From NCBI GenBank assembly GCA_016744725.1, contig JADGDW010000029.1:1-33206 (forward strand): DNA of 33,206 bases, written 5' to 3'. Below are positions 14,001-22,919 of this stretch, piece by piece. The notes below the pieces were generated by a model, which saw only the letters and a list, made by a program, of their open reading frames with translations, searched no databases and was not told the DNA's origin. The DNA is from Candidatus Albibeggiatoa sp. nov. BB20. Lineage in GTDB: Bacteria; Pseudomonadota; Gammaproteobacteria; Beggiatoales; Beggiatoaceae. The translations under genes were made by a program, and so were the position numbers. Position 1 is the stretch's first letter; each line of letters begins with the position of its first letter.

Positions 14001-16889
14001 ACAATTACAACTTTAGATCAAACTTATCTTGATCCTGAATGGGTGGTTGATGATATTACAGGTCATACAGTTAATGTCAGTATTATTGATGATGATGGCA
14101 ATGCCGCACCGTCTGCGCCCTCTGGATTAAGTGCCAATATTTCACCTGATAATCAAATTGTATTCGGATGGCTGGATAATAGTGACAATGAAACACAATT
14201 TATCTTGCAACAAACTATTGCTGAATTACCGCCCAATGTCTCTGGCTATGCGTTTGATACCACAGGTATTGAATGCGGTGTAACCCAACAATTTGTGTTA
14301 TTTGCTAGCAATGCGTTAGGCGAGTCTGAGCAAACTGAGGTCAATTTAACTTTGCCTTGCCCAACGGTTTCAGCACCAACTCAGGTCACTGCCAATGTTT
14401 CAAATAGCAATACCGTACAACTGTTATGGACTGATAACAATGCAAATGAGGTTGGCTATCAAATTTCCCGTAATGGGCAACTTTTAACCAATACCGCACC
14501 TGATACACAGCAATATTCTGATACAGGTTTATTATGTGGTGCAGTCTATCAGTATGCCATACGCGCGATTGACAGCAGTTTGCAACTTTCTCCAGCAACC
14601 GATACACAAGTGATTTTAGCCTGTCCTGATGCGTCAACAGATGAGCAAGGTGATTCTAATAATGATTCAAATCAAACCACGGATGATACCGACGGAGATT
14701 CTGGAGAAAATAATACAGATTCAAATCAATCCAATGGAAATAACACACAAGAAACAGATACTTCTCCATTTGCAGGCACGCCAGCCGAATTATTACCACC
14801 GCCACCGAGTGTTGTTTTAAGCAATGGCGAATCAATTTCTCAAGCCGCCAATATCGCAGGCCAAACCGTGCAAGATTTAACCATTGGCCAAGGTGGCAGT
14901 GTGTCTAATGGTACGCTTGCTGGTAATACAAGCAGTGAAGGTCTAATCAGTAATATGACGATTGCAGAGGGTGCAACGTTATCAGGCGGTTCAATCAGCG
15001 GCACAAATATCAATCATGGCACAATCCGAGATGCAACCATCACCCTATATTCAGAAGTTACAGGCGGTCTATTTGAAGGCAATATTATTAATCGAGGCAG
15101 TTTAAACAATGTTAGTTTAGCTGAGGGTTGTACGGTTACGGGTGGAGAGCTGGGTGGCACAATTCAAAGTCAAGGCACGATTTTCGATGTTGATTTAAAT
15201 CCTAGTGCTCGAGTGATTGGTGGAAAAATGGGTGGCGAAATTCATGGCACAGCCGATGCGCCAGCTTATTTAGGTGCAGTGGAGATTTTAGCGGGTGCAA
15301 CACTCAGTCACGTTCGTATCAGTCCAACCACCATATTACCCGATGATGTAACTTTAGGTGAAGGGGTGATTTTTCCTAGCAGCTATAAACATCCCAACTT
15401 TGTTGATTTTGGTATAGATGAAACCCGTTTGAACAGTATCGATGCAGAAACATTTCAAGGCGTGGAATCCGCAGCATTGAGTTTATTCGAGCCAAATCAT
15501 TTACAGCAATTGCCATTGGAAATATTCGCCGCATTTGAAGCCGAAGACATCAGTTATTTACAAGCTGCAGCGGTTTCCGCAATGACGTTTGAACAATTTG
15601 AGCAATTACCTTTAGAAGCTTTATCAGGTTTAACTGCTGACAATGTGGATGCACTAAACAGTGATGTATTATCAGCTATGAGTCTCGAACAATTAAATGC
15701 GATTCAACCCGATGCGATAAAACAAGCGAAACAGCCCGCGAAGATTTTCACTCAACTCAGTCGGGATAATATCAATCCTGCTCAATTAAAAGACTACTTG
15801 CCACAAGGTTGGCAGATCGATGAGGCAACAGGAAAAATCACCACGCCAACGGGTACAAAATTAACTTATAAAAACTTGGGTTTACAAAATATTCCTTCTC
15901 CAAAACAAGCTGGTTTTCCAGACATTGCAGATTTATCAACTAGTTTTAGTTTGGGTGGTTCAGGTGGGAATTCAGCCCAGCAAGATTTAAATATAGGCTT
16001 ACAACAATCTCTCAGCCTTGGTGATGTGGATTTAAGTCAGTTTATTTTTACCCAAAATGAAAATGGGGTTTTGAATATTGTCGGTGAAGGCGATTATGCA
16101 GGTATTATCTTTGCGTTTTTACCGGGAGTTGATGGTATTGAACAAGCACCGCTCGATGTACCCGTAGGCTTATCCCAAGATGAAGGCGGTTTTTTCACCA
16201 TGATTACGCCTGAACAACAACAATTTTTCCTCACTCCATCGAGTAATAATCCCGTGGGGTTGATTCAAGTAATTAGTGATGCACCCGTGGATACTGAGTC
16301 GGCAGGGTTCAAAGGCAATGCTTGTGATTTTGACCCAGTGGCGAAATTTAACGAAGCTGGTGATGTGCTGTTAACTATTTCTAAAGATAAAGCCCGCCGT
16401 CGTACGCGTGGATTTGAAACAGATGTGCACATGGTTGCGATGTTTGACGCATTTGTTGAGCCTGCACCGAGTGAATTTTGTGAGGGAGAAGACTGTGATT
16501 GGTTAGAAATGCCTGATAATTTACAGCAAGGTATGCACTTTCCTGATAATTTACGTGCATTGCAACAGGCTTATGTGGTTTATCCTGATGGCTCATCTCA
16601 ACCAATATATCCAACAGCATTATATCCAAATAAATTGCAGACGCTACTTGAGCAAATTGAAGGGGTTGAAAAAGTTTTGTATCTGTCAGACGGTAGCTTT
16701 AAAATCAATTACTTTGAGCAAACTGTATTGCTTTATCCTACATTTGATACCGTAACAACACCTCTGTTAAACCCTAATGCAGAAGTGCAACCCAGTATTG
16801 AATTATTAAAAAATGGCCAACTCAGTTATTCAGTACAGGATTGTTCGCATTTGGTCACAACCTCTTTGACAATTGAATTCACCCAGTAA
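11076..16889 (+). CDS. Giant exported modular protein with RCC1-like repeats
   Basis: A 1,937-residue protein. Residues 1-38 look like an export signal with a long polar lead. Residues ~60-395 hold seven RCC1-like repeats, each with HxCAL and CWGxNxxGQL; CWG positions are 50 codons apart except one 37-codon interval, and each repeat has two cysteines. Then come a HYDIN/choice-of-anchor-like domain (~385-510), two MBG/Ig-like domains (~510-680), a further Ig-like domain (~680-780) and two Calx-beta-like domains (~780-1005). FN3-like domains (~1009-1180) and an acidic Asn/Asp/Ser linker (~1185-1235) follow. After these are a Gly-rich beta-helix-like stretch (~1245-1430), a helical repeat (~1440-1585) and a C-terminal domain. 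The function is unknown; a surface adhesin or extracellular binding role is inferred. A second copy of its 3' end survives at 9282-9511. Confidence 0.88.
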   Translation: MNMQMFPILPIFLIKSYLFTYNTLFISFLLLAFNHTQAATFSNITKLWSHSSGSEIHTCVIQNSGESCWGNNDDGQLADNTTTEYHTPVPVDSNDSLIEIALGENHTCGLELDGDVDCWGDDSFGQVGVNVSNAIAIGAGANHSCALIADGTMKCWGSNSNGQLGDGTTTDSTSAISVSGLSDVTAIGIGGHHTCAVVSGGNVKCWGKNTNGQLGDTTTTDSSSAITVSGLSNVDKLALGQSHSCALLNDDTVKCWGLNTDGQLGDASNTQSSSPVTVSGLSSAIKITAGYTHSCALLADGTIQCWGNNTYGQLGDGSNIATNTPISISSLSSITDIAASGHHTCALLVNTSAKCWGYNHKGQLSDYTTTDRNTPTTVIEVWPGIVIEFEGDSVYSGIYGYSYLNSPNDFDDVEVDAFLDKTFTITNGGEVDLLLQGTPIVDLEEYDSSDDCSHFSIQTQPSLTTIPNDGTSTDLIIRYSPIDQVVEYCVVYIETNDRYETPYRFRIRGEGDKQSQIITFNNLSDKTYGNADFAVSASSDSSLDIEYNTSGNCSNSGATITLTGAGSCTVTASQYGDDDYYAATDVSRSFSIVKANQTISVFDPIDSALSDSTASLSATTSSGLTASFSSDTPSVCSVSGSTVNYLTSGTCTLVASQSGDSDYNAAPNVSSGVDVGKANTTVTITQVVYSPSGIGQATTFFFAIGSDLGSNMTGEVLIEDSTDSFQCTVTLAEEDNGIGSCEITFTAKGNYQMSASYLGDNSYNPGYSNEIIQHQVDRILINYTTSNTVLPEESEESDLYYIQLATFPAAPVNITIEPDAQLSVNGQGAGVPLTLQIADTQAVALSVLPIDDTLLEGNHQGIITHSSSSPDPNYDDDVREVIFPILDNDAGIIIEQTDFSTQVIEGSDSDRYLISLSLQPTSDVTIEPVVDGAQISVYPNSATFTRLNWSKPQYFRVSAINDTLEESTHSAEISHTITTLDQTYLDPEWVVDDITGHTVNVSIIDDDGNAAPSAPSGLSANISPDNQIVFGWLDNSDNETQFILQQTIAELPPNVSGYAFDTTGIECGVTQQFVLFASNALGESEQTEVNLTLPCPTVSAPTQVTANVSNSNTVQLLWTDNNANEVGYQISRNGQLLTNTAPDTQQYSDTGLLCGAVYQYAIRAIDSSLQLSPATDTQVILACPDASTDEQGDSNNDSNQTTDDTDGDSGENNTDSNQSNGNNTQETDTSPFAGTPAELLPPPPSVVLSNGESISQAANIAGQTVQDLTIGQGGSVSNGTLAGNTSSEGLISNMTIAEGATLSGGSISGTNINHGTIRDATITLYSEVTGGLFEGNIINRGSLNNVSLAEGCTVTGGELGGTIQSQGTIFDVDLNPSARVIGGKMGGEIHGTADAPAYLGAVEILAGATLSHVRISPTTILPDDVTLGEGVIFPSSYKHPNFVDFGIDETRLNSIDAETFQGVESAALSLFEPNHLQQLPLEIFAAFEAEDISYLQAAAVSAMTFEQFEQLPLEALSGLTADNVDALNSDVLSAMSLEQLNAIQPDAIKQAKQPAKIFTQLSRDNINPAQLKDYLPQGWQIDEATGKITTPTGTKLTYKNLGLQNIPSPKQAGFPDIADLSTSFSLGGSGGNSAQQDLNIGLQQSLSLGDVDLSQFIFTQNENGVLNIVGEGDYAGIIFAFLPGVDGIEQAPLDVPVGLSQDEGGFFTMITPEQQQFFLTPSSNNPVGLIQVISDAPVDTESAGFKGNACDFDPVAKFNEAGDVLLTISKDKARRRTRGFETDVHMVAMFDAFVEPAPSEFCEGEDCDWLEMPDNLQQGMHFPDNLRALQQAYVVYPDGSSQPIYPTALYPNKLQTLLEQIEGVEKVLYLSDGSFKINYFEQTVLLYPTFDTVTTPLLNPNAEVQPSIELLKNGQLSYSVQDCSHLVTTSLTIEFTQ

Positions 16890-16914
16890 ATAATAAGTTA
16901 TTCTTCAATAATCA

Positions 16915-16960
16915 GATATTTAGGACTGACAATCCATTGAGGGCTGTCAGTCTTAATTAC
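16915..16960. terminator. Hairpin between the giant gene and prpE
   Basis: AGGACTGACA (16922-16931) pairs with TGTCAGTCTT (16945-16954), with one G-U pair. It lies between the convergent stops of the giant gene and prpE. The U-tract is weak on both strands. The AGGACTG half-site resembles the internal palindromes of the MITE at 9344-9455. Confidence 0.5.
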
Positions 16961-16965
16961 AACTA

Positions 16966-18864
16966 TTATTGTTGATGTGGGAAGCCAATATGGCCTAACG
17001 CATCAGTAATTTCATCTAAGATGATAGGATCATCAATCGTTGCTGGCATGTTGAATTCGTTACCATCAGCAATTTTCTTCATCGTACCACGCAAAATTTT
17101 ACCCGAACGGGTTTTAGGTAAGCGATGTACCACAGCCACTTGTTTAAATGCTGCTACAGGGCCGATTTTCTCACGTACTAATTTGATGAGTTCTTTCTGA
17201 ATTTCAGCTTCTTCACGCTCAACACCTGATTTCAATACCACCATACCTAAAGGAATTTCACCTTTCAATGTATCTTGTGTACCGATAACCGCACATTCAG
17301 CGACATCAGGATGGCTGGCTAACACTTCTTCCATACCACCTGTTGATAAGCGATGACCCGCGACGTTAATGATGTCATCAACACGGCTCATAATCCAAAT
17401 ATAGCCATTATCATCAACGTAACCCGCATCACCTGTTAAATAATAACCTTTGAATGCACTTAAATAGGACTCTACATAGCGGTCATCATTATTCCACAAG
17501 GTTGGCAGACATGCTGGAGGCATAGGCAATTTAATTACGATATTACCGATGTTTTCTTTGCCTGTAACTGGCTCACCTGATTCATTCAAGCATTGGACGT
17601 TGAATCCTGGTACAGCACGAGTTGGAGAACCCGGTTTAATTTCTAATTGCTCAATACCTAAGCAGTTCGCTGCAATTGCCCAGCCTGTTTCAGTTTGCCA
17701 CCAATGATCGATAACAGGCACATTTAATTTTTCTTGTGCCCAGAATAACGTATCAGGGTCACAACGTTCACCCGCAAAGAATAAGGCACGGAAACCATCT
17801 AAATTGTAATTTTTGATGTGTTCGCCATTAGGGTCTTCTTTCTTAATTGCACGGAAGGCCGTCGGAGCAGTAAATAAAGTGCTGATTTTATGGTCAGAAA
17901 CCATACGCCAAAATGCACCAGGATCAGGTGTGCCAACAGGTTTGCCTTCGTATACAACCGTGGTGCAACCATAAAGTAATGGCGCATACACAATATAAGA
18001 GTGACCTACAACCCAACCCACATCAGATGCCGCCCAATACACTTCACCCGGCGTCATGTTATAAACGTGTTTCATTGACCAATACATTGCAACCGCATGG
18101 CCACCATTATCACGTACCACTCCTTTAGGAATACCAGTTGTACCTGAGGTATATAAAATATATAAAGGATCAGTGGCTAAAACAGGCACACAATCAGCAG
18201 GTTCAGCCGCATCAGAGGCTTCAACCCAGTCTAAATCACGACCTTCGATTAAGCTGGCTTTGGCTTGAGGACGTTGATAAACAATACAATGACTGGGTTT
18301 GTGGGTTGATAATTCAATCGCTTGATCGAGTAATGGTTTGTATTCAATCACTCGTTTGCCTTCGATACCGCAAGAAGCTGTCAGCATCATCACAGGCTTA
18401 GCATCATCGATACGAGTTGCTAATTCTTTGGCCGCAAAACCACCGAATACCACAGAGTGAATTGCACCGATACGCGCACAGGCTAACATTGCAATTACCG
18501 CTTCAGGAATCATCGGCATATAAACGATAACGCGATCACCTTTGGTCACACCATTGGCTTGTAACGCACCAGCGAATTTAGCAACCGTGTCGCGTAGTTC
18601 TTGATAAGTATATTTTCTAACGGAATCGGTAACGGGGCTGTCATAAATCAACGCAAGCTGGTCAGCTCGACCATTTTCTACATGACGGTCTAAGGCGTTG
18701 TGACAGGTATTCAATTCACCATCGGAAAACCAACGGTAAAACGGTGGGTTAGACTCATCTAAAATTGTGGTCGGCTGCTTATACCAATCGATATTTTTTG
18801 CAGCATCGCCCCAAAACTGAGTCGGATTATTAGTTGATAAATCGTATAGCTCTTGATAGCTCAT
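16966..18864 (-). CDS. prpE: Propionate-CoA ligase (PrpE-like)
   Basis: An acyl-adenylate ligase that activates propionate (and less efficiently acetate) to the CoA ester. I start at ATG 18864 (MSYQELYDL), preceded by GGAGGGG, not the TTG four codons upstream. The 632-residue protein has ILYTSGTTGIPKGVVRDNGG near residue 240, YWAASDVGWVVGHSYIVYAP, FTAPTAFRAIKKEDP, WWQTETGW and DDIINVAGHRLSTGGMEE. The C-terminal TRSGKILRG contains the lysine (about residue 588) used for adenylation and acetyl-lysine control. The VVRDNGG and IVYAPL variants are those of PrpE rather than Acs. No prp operon surrounds it. Confidence 0.9.
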   Translation of the reverse strand: MSYQELYDLSTNNPTQFWGDAAKNIDWYKQPTTILDESNPPFYRWFSDGELNTCHNALDRHVENGRADQLALIYDSPVTDSVRKYTYQELRDTVAKFAGALQANGVTKGDRVIVYMPMIPEAVIAMLACARIGAIHSVVFGGFAAKELATRIDDAKPVMMLTASCGIEGKRVIEYKPLLDQAIELSTHKPSHCIVYQRPQAKASLIEGRDLDWVEASDAAEPADCVPVLATDPLYILYTSGTTGIPKGVVRDNGGHAVAMYWSMKHVYNMTPGEVYWAASDVGWVVGHSYIVYAPLLYGCTTVVYEGKPVGTPDPGAFWRMVSDHKISTLFTAPTAFRAIKKEDPNGEHIKNYNLDGFRALFFAGERCDPDTLFWAQEKLNVPVIDHWWQTETGWAIAANCLGIEQLEIKPGSPTRAVPGFNVQCLNESGEPVTGKENIGNIVIKLPMPPACLPTLWNNDDRYVESYLSAFKGYYLTGDAGYVDDNGYIWIMSRVDDIINVAGHRLSTGGMEEVLASHPDVAECAVIGTQDTLKGEIPLGMVVLKSGVEREEAEIQKELIKLVREKIGPVAAFKQVAVVHRLPKTRSGKILRGTMKKIADGNEFNMPATIDDPIILDEITDALGHIGFPHQQ

Positions 18865-19300
18865 ACTCCCCTCCAATTGGTGTATGGACTGATGGATTCA
18901 ATGAGTTTTAGGTCGCTGAATATCGACATCTAAACTCAAGGGTTTTTATTCTAAAAGTGAGTATAGGATATTTTGATAGATAAATAAATAGCTATAGTAA
19001 CTATAAATATAAGTAATGGTTTTTTGTATTGATTTATAGATAAATTTATTGGCGGTATTTTAAGACAGATAAGGAGTCTAAACTTGATGGGCTTTGTGCT
19101 TCGCTCAGTATGCTTATGTTGCATAATAGAAAAACGAGCAAGTAAAATTCAGAATCTAAGCACTGAGACATTTTTGCTGATTCTGACAAACAAATATTCA
19201 GGATTATTCAACAACAGCCACATTATTTTATGATATACAATTAATTAGGGACTGTTCAGTCATCATACCAAAATTTTCAAGAAATGGTAACTCCGTAAGA
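18865..19300. other. Upstream region of prpE and downstream region of the TRAP operon
   Basis: About 430 AT-rich bases. The prpE promoter must lie in the part near 18900-19020, but no element stands out. A 48-codon plus-strand frame at 19087-19233 (MGFVLRSVCLCCIIEKR) has AAGGAG upstream, yet its composition gives no family and I do not call it. GACTGTTCAGTC near 19250 is a short palindrome that could end the minus-strand operon. Confidence 0.35.
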
Positions 19301-19900
19301 TTAAATATTAAATTTCTTATTTATCAGACTTTTCAAACTGGATAATTTATAGTTTTCTAACTTTGGTAATAACAAAAGCGGCAAGCCAACATCCTGCAAA
19401 ATCGAACTGACAAAGTTTAATCTCAACTTTTCATTTAACCCTATCTTTTTGGATTTGAACATTATTAATCCTATCCACTGTTTTTGCTTAATATCAAAAA
19501 TCGCAAAATCTATTTGATATTGTTGTAAACGATTAAATGCGGGTGCATCATCGGTTGTGACAAAACGCGCCAAATTCAATTCATAAAAAATCACATAACG
19601 ACGTGGTAACAAGACTTGTAAAGCGACAAATAAAGGTAATTTATCTGATGTTGGCCAATTTAAATTAAGTTGATAATCTATATTGATAGACTCAATTTTC
19701 AAAAGCTGGCTGTGAGGATATTCAGTGGCAATGATGGCTGATTTTTGTTGGCCACCATATAATTCAACATCGGGCAATTCTGATTTGAAACGATTTTGAT
19801 AACTAAAAAAAGCGACCAGACGAGATTTAAATGGCGTATTGAGTATCAGCAAAAAACTGACGATTAAACATAAAATGATACCCAATACGATCCACCACAT
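19301..19900 (-). CDS. Membrane-anchored DUF2726-like protein
   Basis: A 199-residue protein with one N-terminal membrane helix (WWIVLGIILCLIVSFLLILN). The following soluble region resembles DUF2726, a PD-(D/E)XK-like family. Similar elements are the ALQVLLPRRYVIFYELNLARF strand-helix region, YQIDFAIFD, a strand at IGLIMFKSKK, and ILQDVGLPLLLLP. In DUF2726 the central strand normally carries E-x-D or ELD; here it reads MFKSKK, so the catalytic residues appear lost. The ATG lies two bases after the stop of the TRAP solute-binding gene, so the two are translationally linked. The assignment is moderate and rests on pattern, not a search. Confidence 0.55.
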   Translation of the reverse strand: MWWIVLGIILCLIVSFLLILNTPFKSRLVAFFSYQNRFKSELPDVELYGGQQKSAIIATEYPHSQLLKIESINIDYQLNLNWPTSDKLPLFVALQVLLPRRYVIFYELNLARFVTTDDAPAFNRLQQYQIDFAIFDIKQKQWIGLIMFKSKKIGLNEKLRLNFVSSILQDVGLPLLLLPKLENYKLSSLKSLINKKFNI

Positions 19901-19902
19901 AA

Positions 19903-21027
19903 TTATTCCGATTTTAATAAATCATAATATGCGCCATCAGAAATATCAGTCCATGCTTGATGATCCGCTTGGAATGCCTTGAATGCCTCATATATTTTTT
20001 TGAATTTAGGGTCTTTTTCAGCTTCTTCCGTTAAAGTAATTTTGGTTAAACGTCTTAACTCATCTAATACCACTTCAGGTAATGGAATTACTTCAACATT
20101 AGGTTTTGCGGCTAAATCACGTAAAGATTTAATATTCAAACCTTCAAATTCTGAATACATCCATTGGTTTAAGGCTTGTGCTGCGATTTCAACCATTTTT
20201 TGTAAATCAGCAGGCAAAGAAGCCAAAGCCTCTTTATTTACAATGAGTTCTAACACTGTACCGGGTTCATGCCAACCGGGATAATAATAATATTGCGCAG
20301 CACGATATAAACCTAAACGCTCATCATGGAAAGGGCCTACCCATTCTGTCGCGTCAATTGTGCCACGCTCTAAAGCTGTGTAAATTTCGCTGCCTGCTAA
20401 TAATACAGGTGTACCGCCCGCTTTAGCCAATACTTTACCGCCAAGCCCAGGGATACGCATTTTCAAACCTTTCAAATCATCAATTGATTCAATTTTCTTA
20501 TTAAACCAACCTGCCATTTGCACTCCTGAATTACCCGCAGGATAAGGTACAAGATTGAATGGCTCATACATTTCACGCCATAACTCTAAACCGCCACCTT
20601 GATAAAACCATGAGTTCATGCCTTTCGCCGTCATGCCAAAAGGTACAGCAGTCATAAATTGAGCAGCAGGTACTTTACCCGCCCAATAATAGGCAGCACC
20701 ATGTCCCATTTGCACTGTTCCCTGTGAAACAGCATCAAAAGTTTGTAATGGTGGCACTAACTCTCCACCTGCAAATACTTTAACTTTTAAGCGGCCGCCA
20801 CTCATTGCATCCAAGTCTTGGGTGAACTTTTCTACACCTTGTTGAAAAACTGGGAAGCTAGGTGGCCAAGTGGTGACCATTTTCCAATTATAAACTTGTG
20901 CTGTATCTGCTGCTTTTGCTTCATCTGCATTAGTGATTGCAGTGGTATTTGATGCAGATTCTTGTTGACATGCACCGAGCAATAAACTGCTACCCAACAA
21001 TGCAAATAAACTCCATCGTTTAAGCAT
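19903..21027 (-). CDS. TRAP transporter solute-binding lipoprotein, DctP family
   Basis: The solute receptor of a TRAP transporter, which captures a carboxylate in the periplasm. I start at ATG 21027 (MLKRWSLFALL) behind GGAGGAGAT. The N-terminus carries a lipobox (LLLGAC), so it is an anchored lipoprotein. The DctP fold shows WKMVTTWPPSFPVFQQGV, FAGGELVPPLQTFDAVSQG, LKGLKMRIPGLGGKVLAKAGG (the Arg of MRIPG normally clamps the substrate carboxylate), ATEWVGPFHDERLGLY and YPGWHEPGTVLEL. The WPP and WHEPGT motifs fit the 2-oxo-acid/lactate-binding subgroup. No DctQ/DctM membrane genes lie in the window, so the receptor is orphaned here. Confidence 0.9.
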   Translation of the reverse strand: MLKRWSLFALLGSSLLLGACQQESASNTTAITNADEAKAADTAQVYNWKMVTTWPPSFPVFQQGVEKFTQDLDAMSGGRLKVKVFAGGELVPPLQTFDAVSQGTVQMGHGAAYYWAGKVPAAQFMTAVPFGMTAKGMNSWFYQGGGLELWREMYEPFNLVPYPAGNSGVQMAGWFNKKIESIDDLKGLKMRIPGLGGKVLAKAGGTPVLLAGSEIYTALERGTIDATEWVGPFHDERLGLYRAAQYYYYPGWHEPGTVLELIVNKEALASLPADLQKMVEIAAQALNQWMYSEFEGLNIKSLRDLAAKPNVEVIPLPEVVLDELRRLTKITLTEEAEKDPKFKKIYEAFKAFQADHQAWTDISDGAYYDLLKSE

Positions 21028-21254
21028 GGTATCTCCTCCAATTTGGTTTGAAATAACGCCTATTATTTTTAGAGCTGGCCGCCCCAAAAGTCACTATTAT
21101 TTTGAATAATTAGTTAGTGTAATATGCAAGAATAAGCATGGCATGAGGGCAAATCACAGTCAAGGTGTTTTCAGGCTATTATGAAGCGTATTGTTTTTAG
21201 AAACTGTAACAATCCAAATAGTTCATTTCGTCTATTTAAATAAAAGGGTTAAAT

Positions 21255-22058
21255 ATGTCGCCACAAGAAGCTAAAAACTTAGTGTTTCAGCATTGGCAAT
21301 ATTTAAATCAATTAGCACACAAGCGATTTCCTCAAGACAATCAATTAGCTGAACAAGCTATCGATTATGTGCTAGAGCAGTTGGAAAAAAATGATTGGCG
21401 GCGGGTTTGTCAATATGAAGGTAAGGGGTTTACGGCTTTTATTACCGTCACAACAAACCGTTTATTGATTGATTTTGGCAGAAAAGTAGGTGAGATTCCT
21501 TATATACCTTCGTGGATTCAACAGGCTGCACCCGCTTGGAAACAGGTTTTTTTGTTATTACATAAAGGTGAAGCTAAATCTGAAATTATTCATAGAATGA
21601 CTGAAGCTATGGATATTGAAGTCCAAACAGTGACTAACATGATTATCAAAATCGAACAAAAACAGAAATTTAAAACTAAAACAACACAAATTGAATTGGA
21701 ACAGCTTGAAAATATAAAATCAGAAGCCCCAGACCCAGAGCAAGATTTAAATCAGTCTGAATATAATGCTTGGTTTAATATTATTTTTCAGACTTTAAAA
21801 CAAGAAAATACAAAAATAGAATCAAAAAAACTAAAATCACTTGCAGATAACTTACAAAATTATATTACCTTAACATCAGAAGAACGCCTATTTTTACTGA
21901 TGATTTATCAAGATGAACTCTCCATTAGTGAGGCTGGACGTAGATTGGATTGGAATCAAAATCAAGCAGCAGGTAAACATAAACGCTTACTCGCTCGCTT
22001 ACAAACAGGTTTTGAGAAATCTGGACTGATACAGGATATAAAGTTATTGCTACAATAA
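21255..22058 (+). CDS. Sigma-70-family-like RNA polymerase sigma factor
   Basis: A 267-residue protein. The N-terminal part (about 10-75) is like sigma region 2: LNQLAHKRFP, QAIDYVLEQLEKNDW, and FTAFITVTTNRLLIDFGRK. The C-terminal part (about 205-260) is like region 4 with a helix-turn-helix: LTSEERLFLLMIYQDELSIS and EAGRRLDWNQNQAAGKHKRL. A long Lys/Glu/Gln-rich linker of over 100 residues separates them, longer than in standard ECF factors. Its stop overlaps the start of a zinc-finger membrane protein, as expected for a sigma/anti-sigma pair. The regulated genes are unknown. Confidence 0.72.
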   Translation: MSPQEAKNLVFQHWQYLNQLAHKRFPQDNQLAEQAIDYVLEQLEKNDWRRVCQYEGKGFTAFITVTTNRLLIDFGRKVGEIPYIPSWIQQAAPAWKQVFLLLHKGEAKSEIIHRMTEAMDIEVQTVTNMIIKIEQKQKFKTKTTQIELEQLENIKSEAPDPEQDLNQSEYNAWFNIIFQTLKQENTKIESKKLKSLADNLQNYITLTSEERLFLLMIYQDELSISEAGRRLDWNQNQAAGKHKRLLARLQTGFEKSGLIQDIKLLLQ

Positions 22059-22897
22059 TGGATAAAATTATGCACACGCAACGTTTACTCGCATTGGTGA
22101 GTTTAATCGCTCAGAAGCCCATTCAACAGCAAGATTGTTTATCTGATGAACAACTGATTGGTTTTATTAATCATGAGTTAACAGGTCGTGCATTGCATCA
22201 GGCTCGACAGCATTTACATGCGTGTCCAGATTGTTATCGTGAATGGCAGGATAGTTGTGATTTGATGATGGATACGCCTAATATCAATCTTCATAAAAAA
22301 ACATATTGGGCAGAACGATTAGGTGATTTATTCAGTATTAAATTGATTTTTACAGCCGCGAGTGCATTTGCCAGCATTATTGCTATTGTGTTGCTTTTAC
22401 CTGTTTTTTATCAAAATTCACTACAACAGCAAATTAATCAATCTTATCAGCAATTAGCTTCGTTCTCTGCCGAACAGATAAAAATGACAAAGATGGATGA
22501 TGTAGCAACAGGATTTAGTTTTGCGACATCTGAGCCATTAACGCCACAGCAACTTGCCTTTCAGCAGGGTGTGGATGCAGGCTATGGTTTATTAAAACAA
22601 TCAAATCATCTTCAACAAGAAATAACCAAGCTCAATTACTATGAATTAGGACGTTGGATTACATTATTAGATCAAGCGACACAAACAGATACAGAGCTTC
22701 CCATACAATTTTGGCAACAGCAACAATCTATTTTGCAAGCAGTTAGGCAGGATTTTATAAATGATAGTTACGTAATACCGCATTTAGATAAATTAGCGAA
22801 TTTTTTAGAACAATTACCCAATTCTGAACAACCACATTTGTATGATAAATTATATCGTTATATCGATTTCATTAAGCAAGATTTAGGGTATAGATAA
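22058..22897 (+). CDS. Zinc-finger membrane protein, probable anti-sigma factor
   Basis: The gene starts at the ATG overlapping the sigma stop (TAATG), which implies coupled translation. The first ~60 residues contain a putative zinc-finger of the ZAS type: LIGFINHELTG, then HQARQHLHACPDCYREW, with His-x3-Cys-x2-Cys. A single membrane helix follows at about residues 95-120 (FTAASAFASIIAIVLLLPVF). The remaining ~155 residues form a Gln-rich, probably helical periplasmic domain with no family I recognise. In known pairs the cytoplasmic zinc finger sequesters the sigma factor and the outer domain senses an envelope signal; here this is inferred from layout. Confidence 0.72.
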   Translation: MDKIMHTQRLLALVSLIAQKPIQQQDCLSDEQLIGFINHELTGRALHQARQHLHACPDCYREWQDSCDLMMDTPNINLHKKTYWAERLGDLFSIKLIFTAASAFASIIAIVLLLPVFYQNSLQQQINQSYQQLASFSAEQIKMTKMDDVATGFSFATSEPLTPQQLAFQQGVDAGYGLLKQSNHLQQEITKLNYYELGRWITLLDQATQTDTELPIQFWQQQQSILQAVRQDFINDSYVIPHLDKLANFLEQLPNSEQPHLYDKLYRYIDFIKQDLGYR

Positions 22898-22919
22898 TCC
22901 TGTTTAGAATAGCCAATTC

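Noticed and set aside
16966..18864. Acetyl-CoA synthetase (acs) as the identity of this gene
   Set aside because: Acs usually shows DVGWVTGHSYI and YGPL at the same positions. The VVRDNGG, VVGHSYIVYAPL and APTAFRAIKKEDP forms here are those of PrpE.
19087..19233. 48-codon plus-strand ORF starting MGFVLRSV
   Set aside because: AAGGAG lies upstream, but the peptide has no recognisable pattern and lies between unrelated minus-strand genes. It is left as a note in the intergenic entry.
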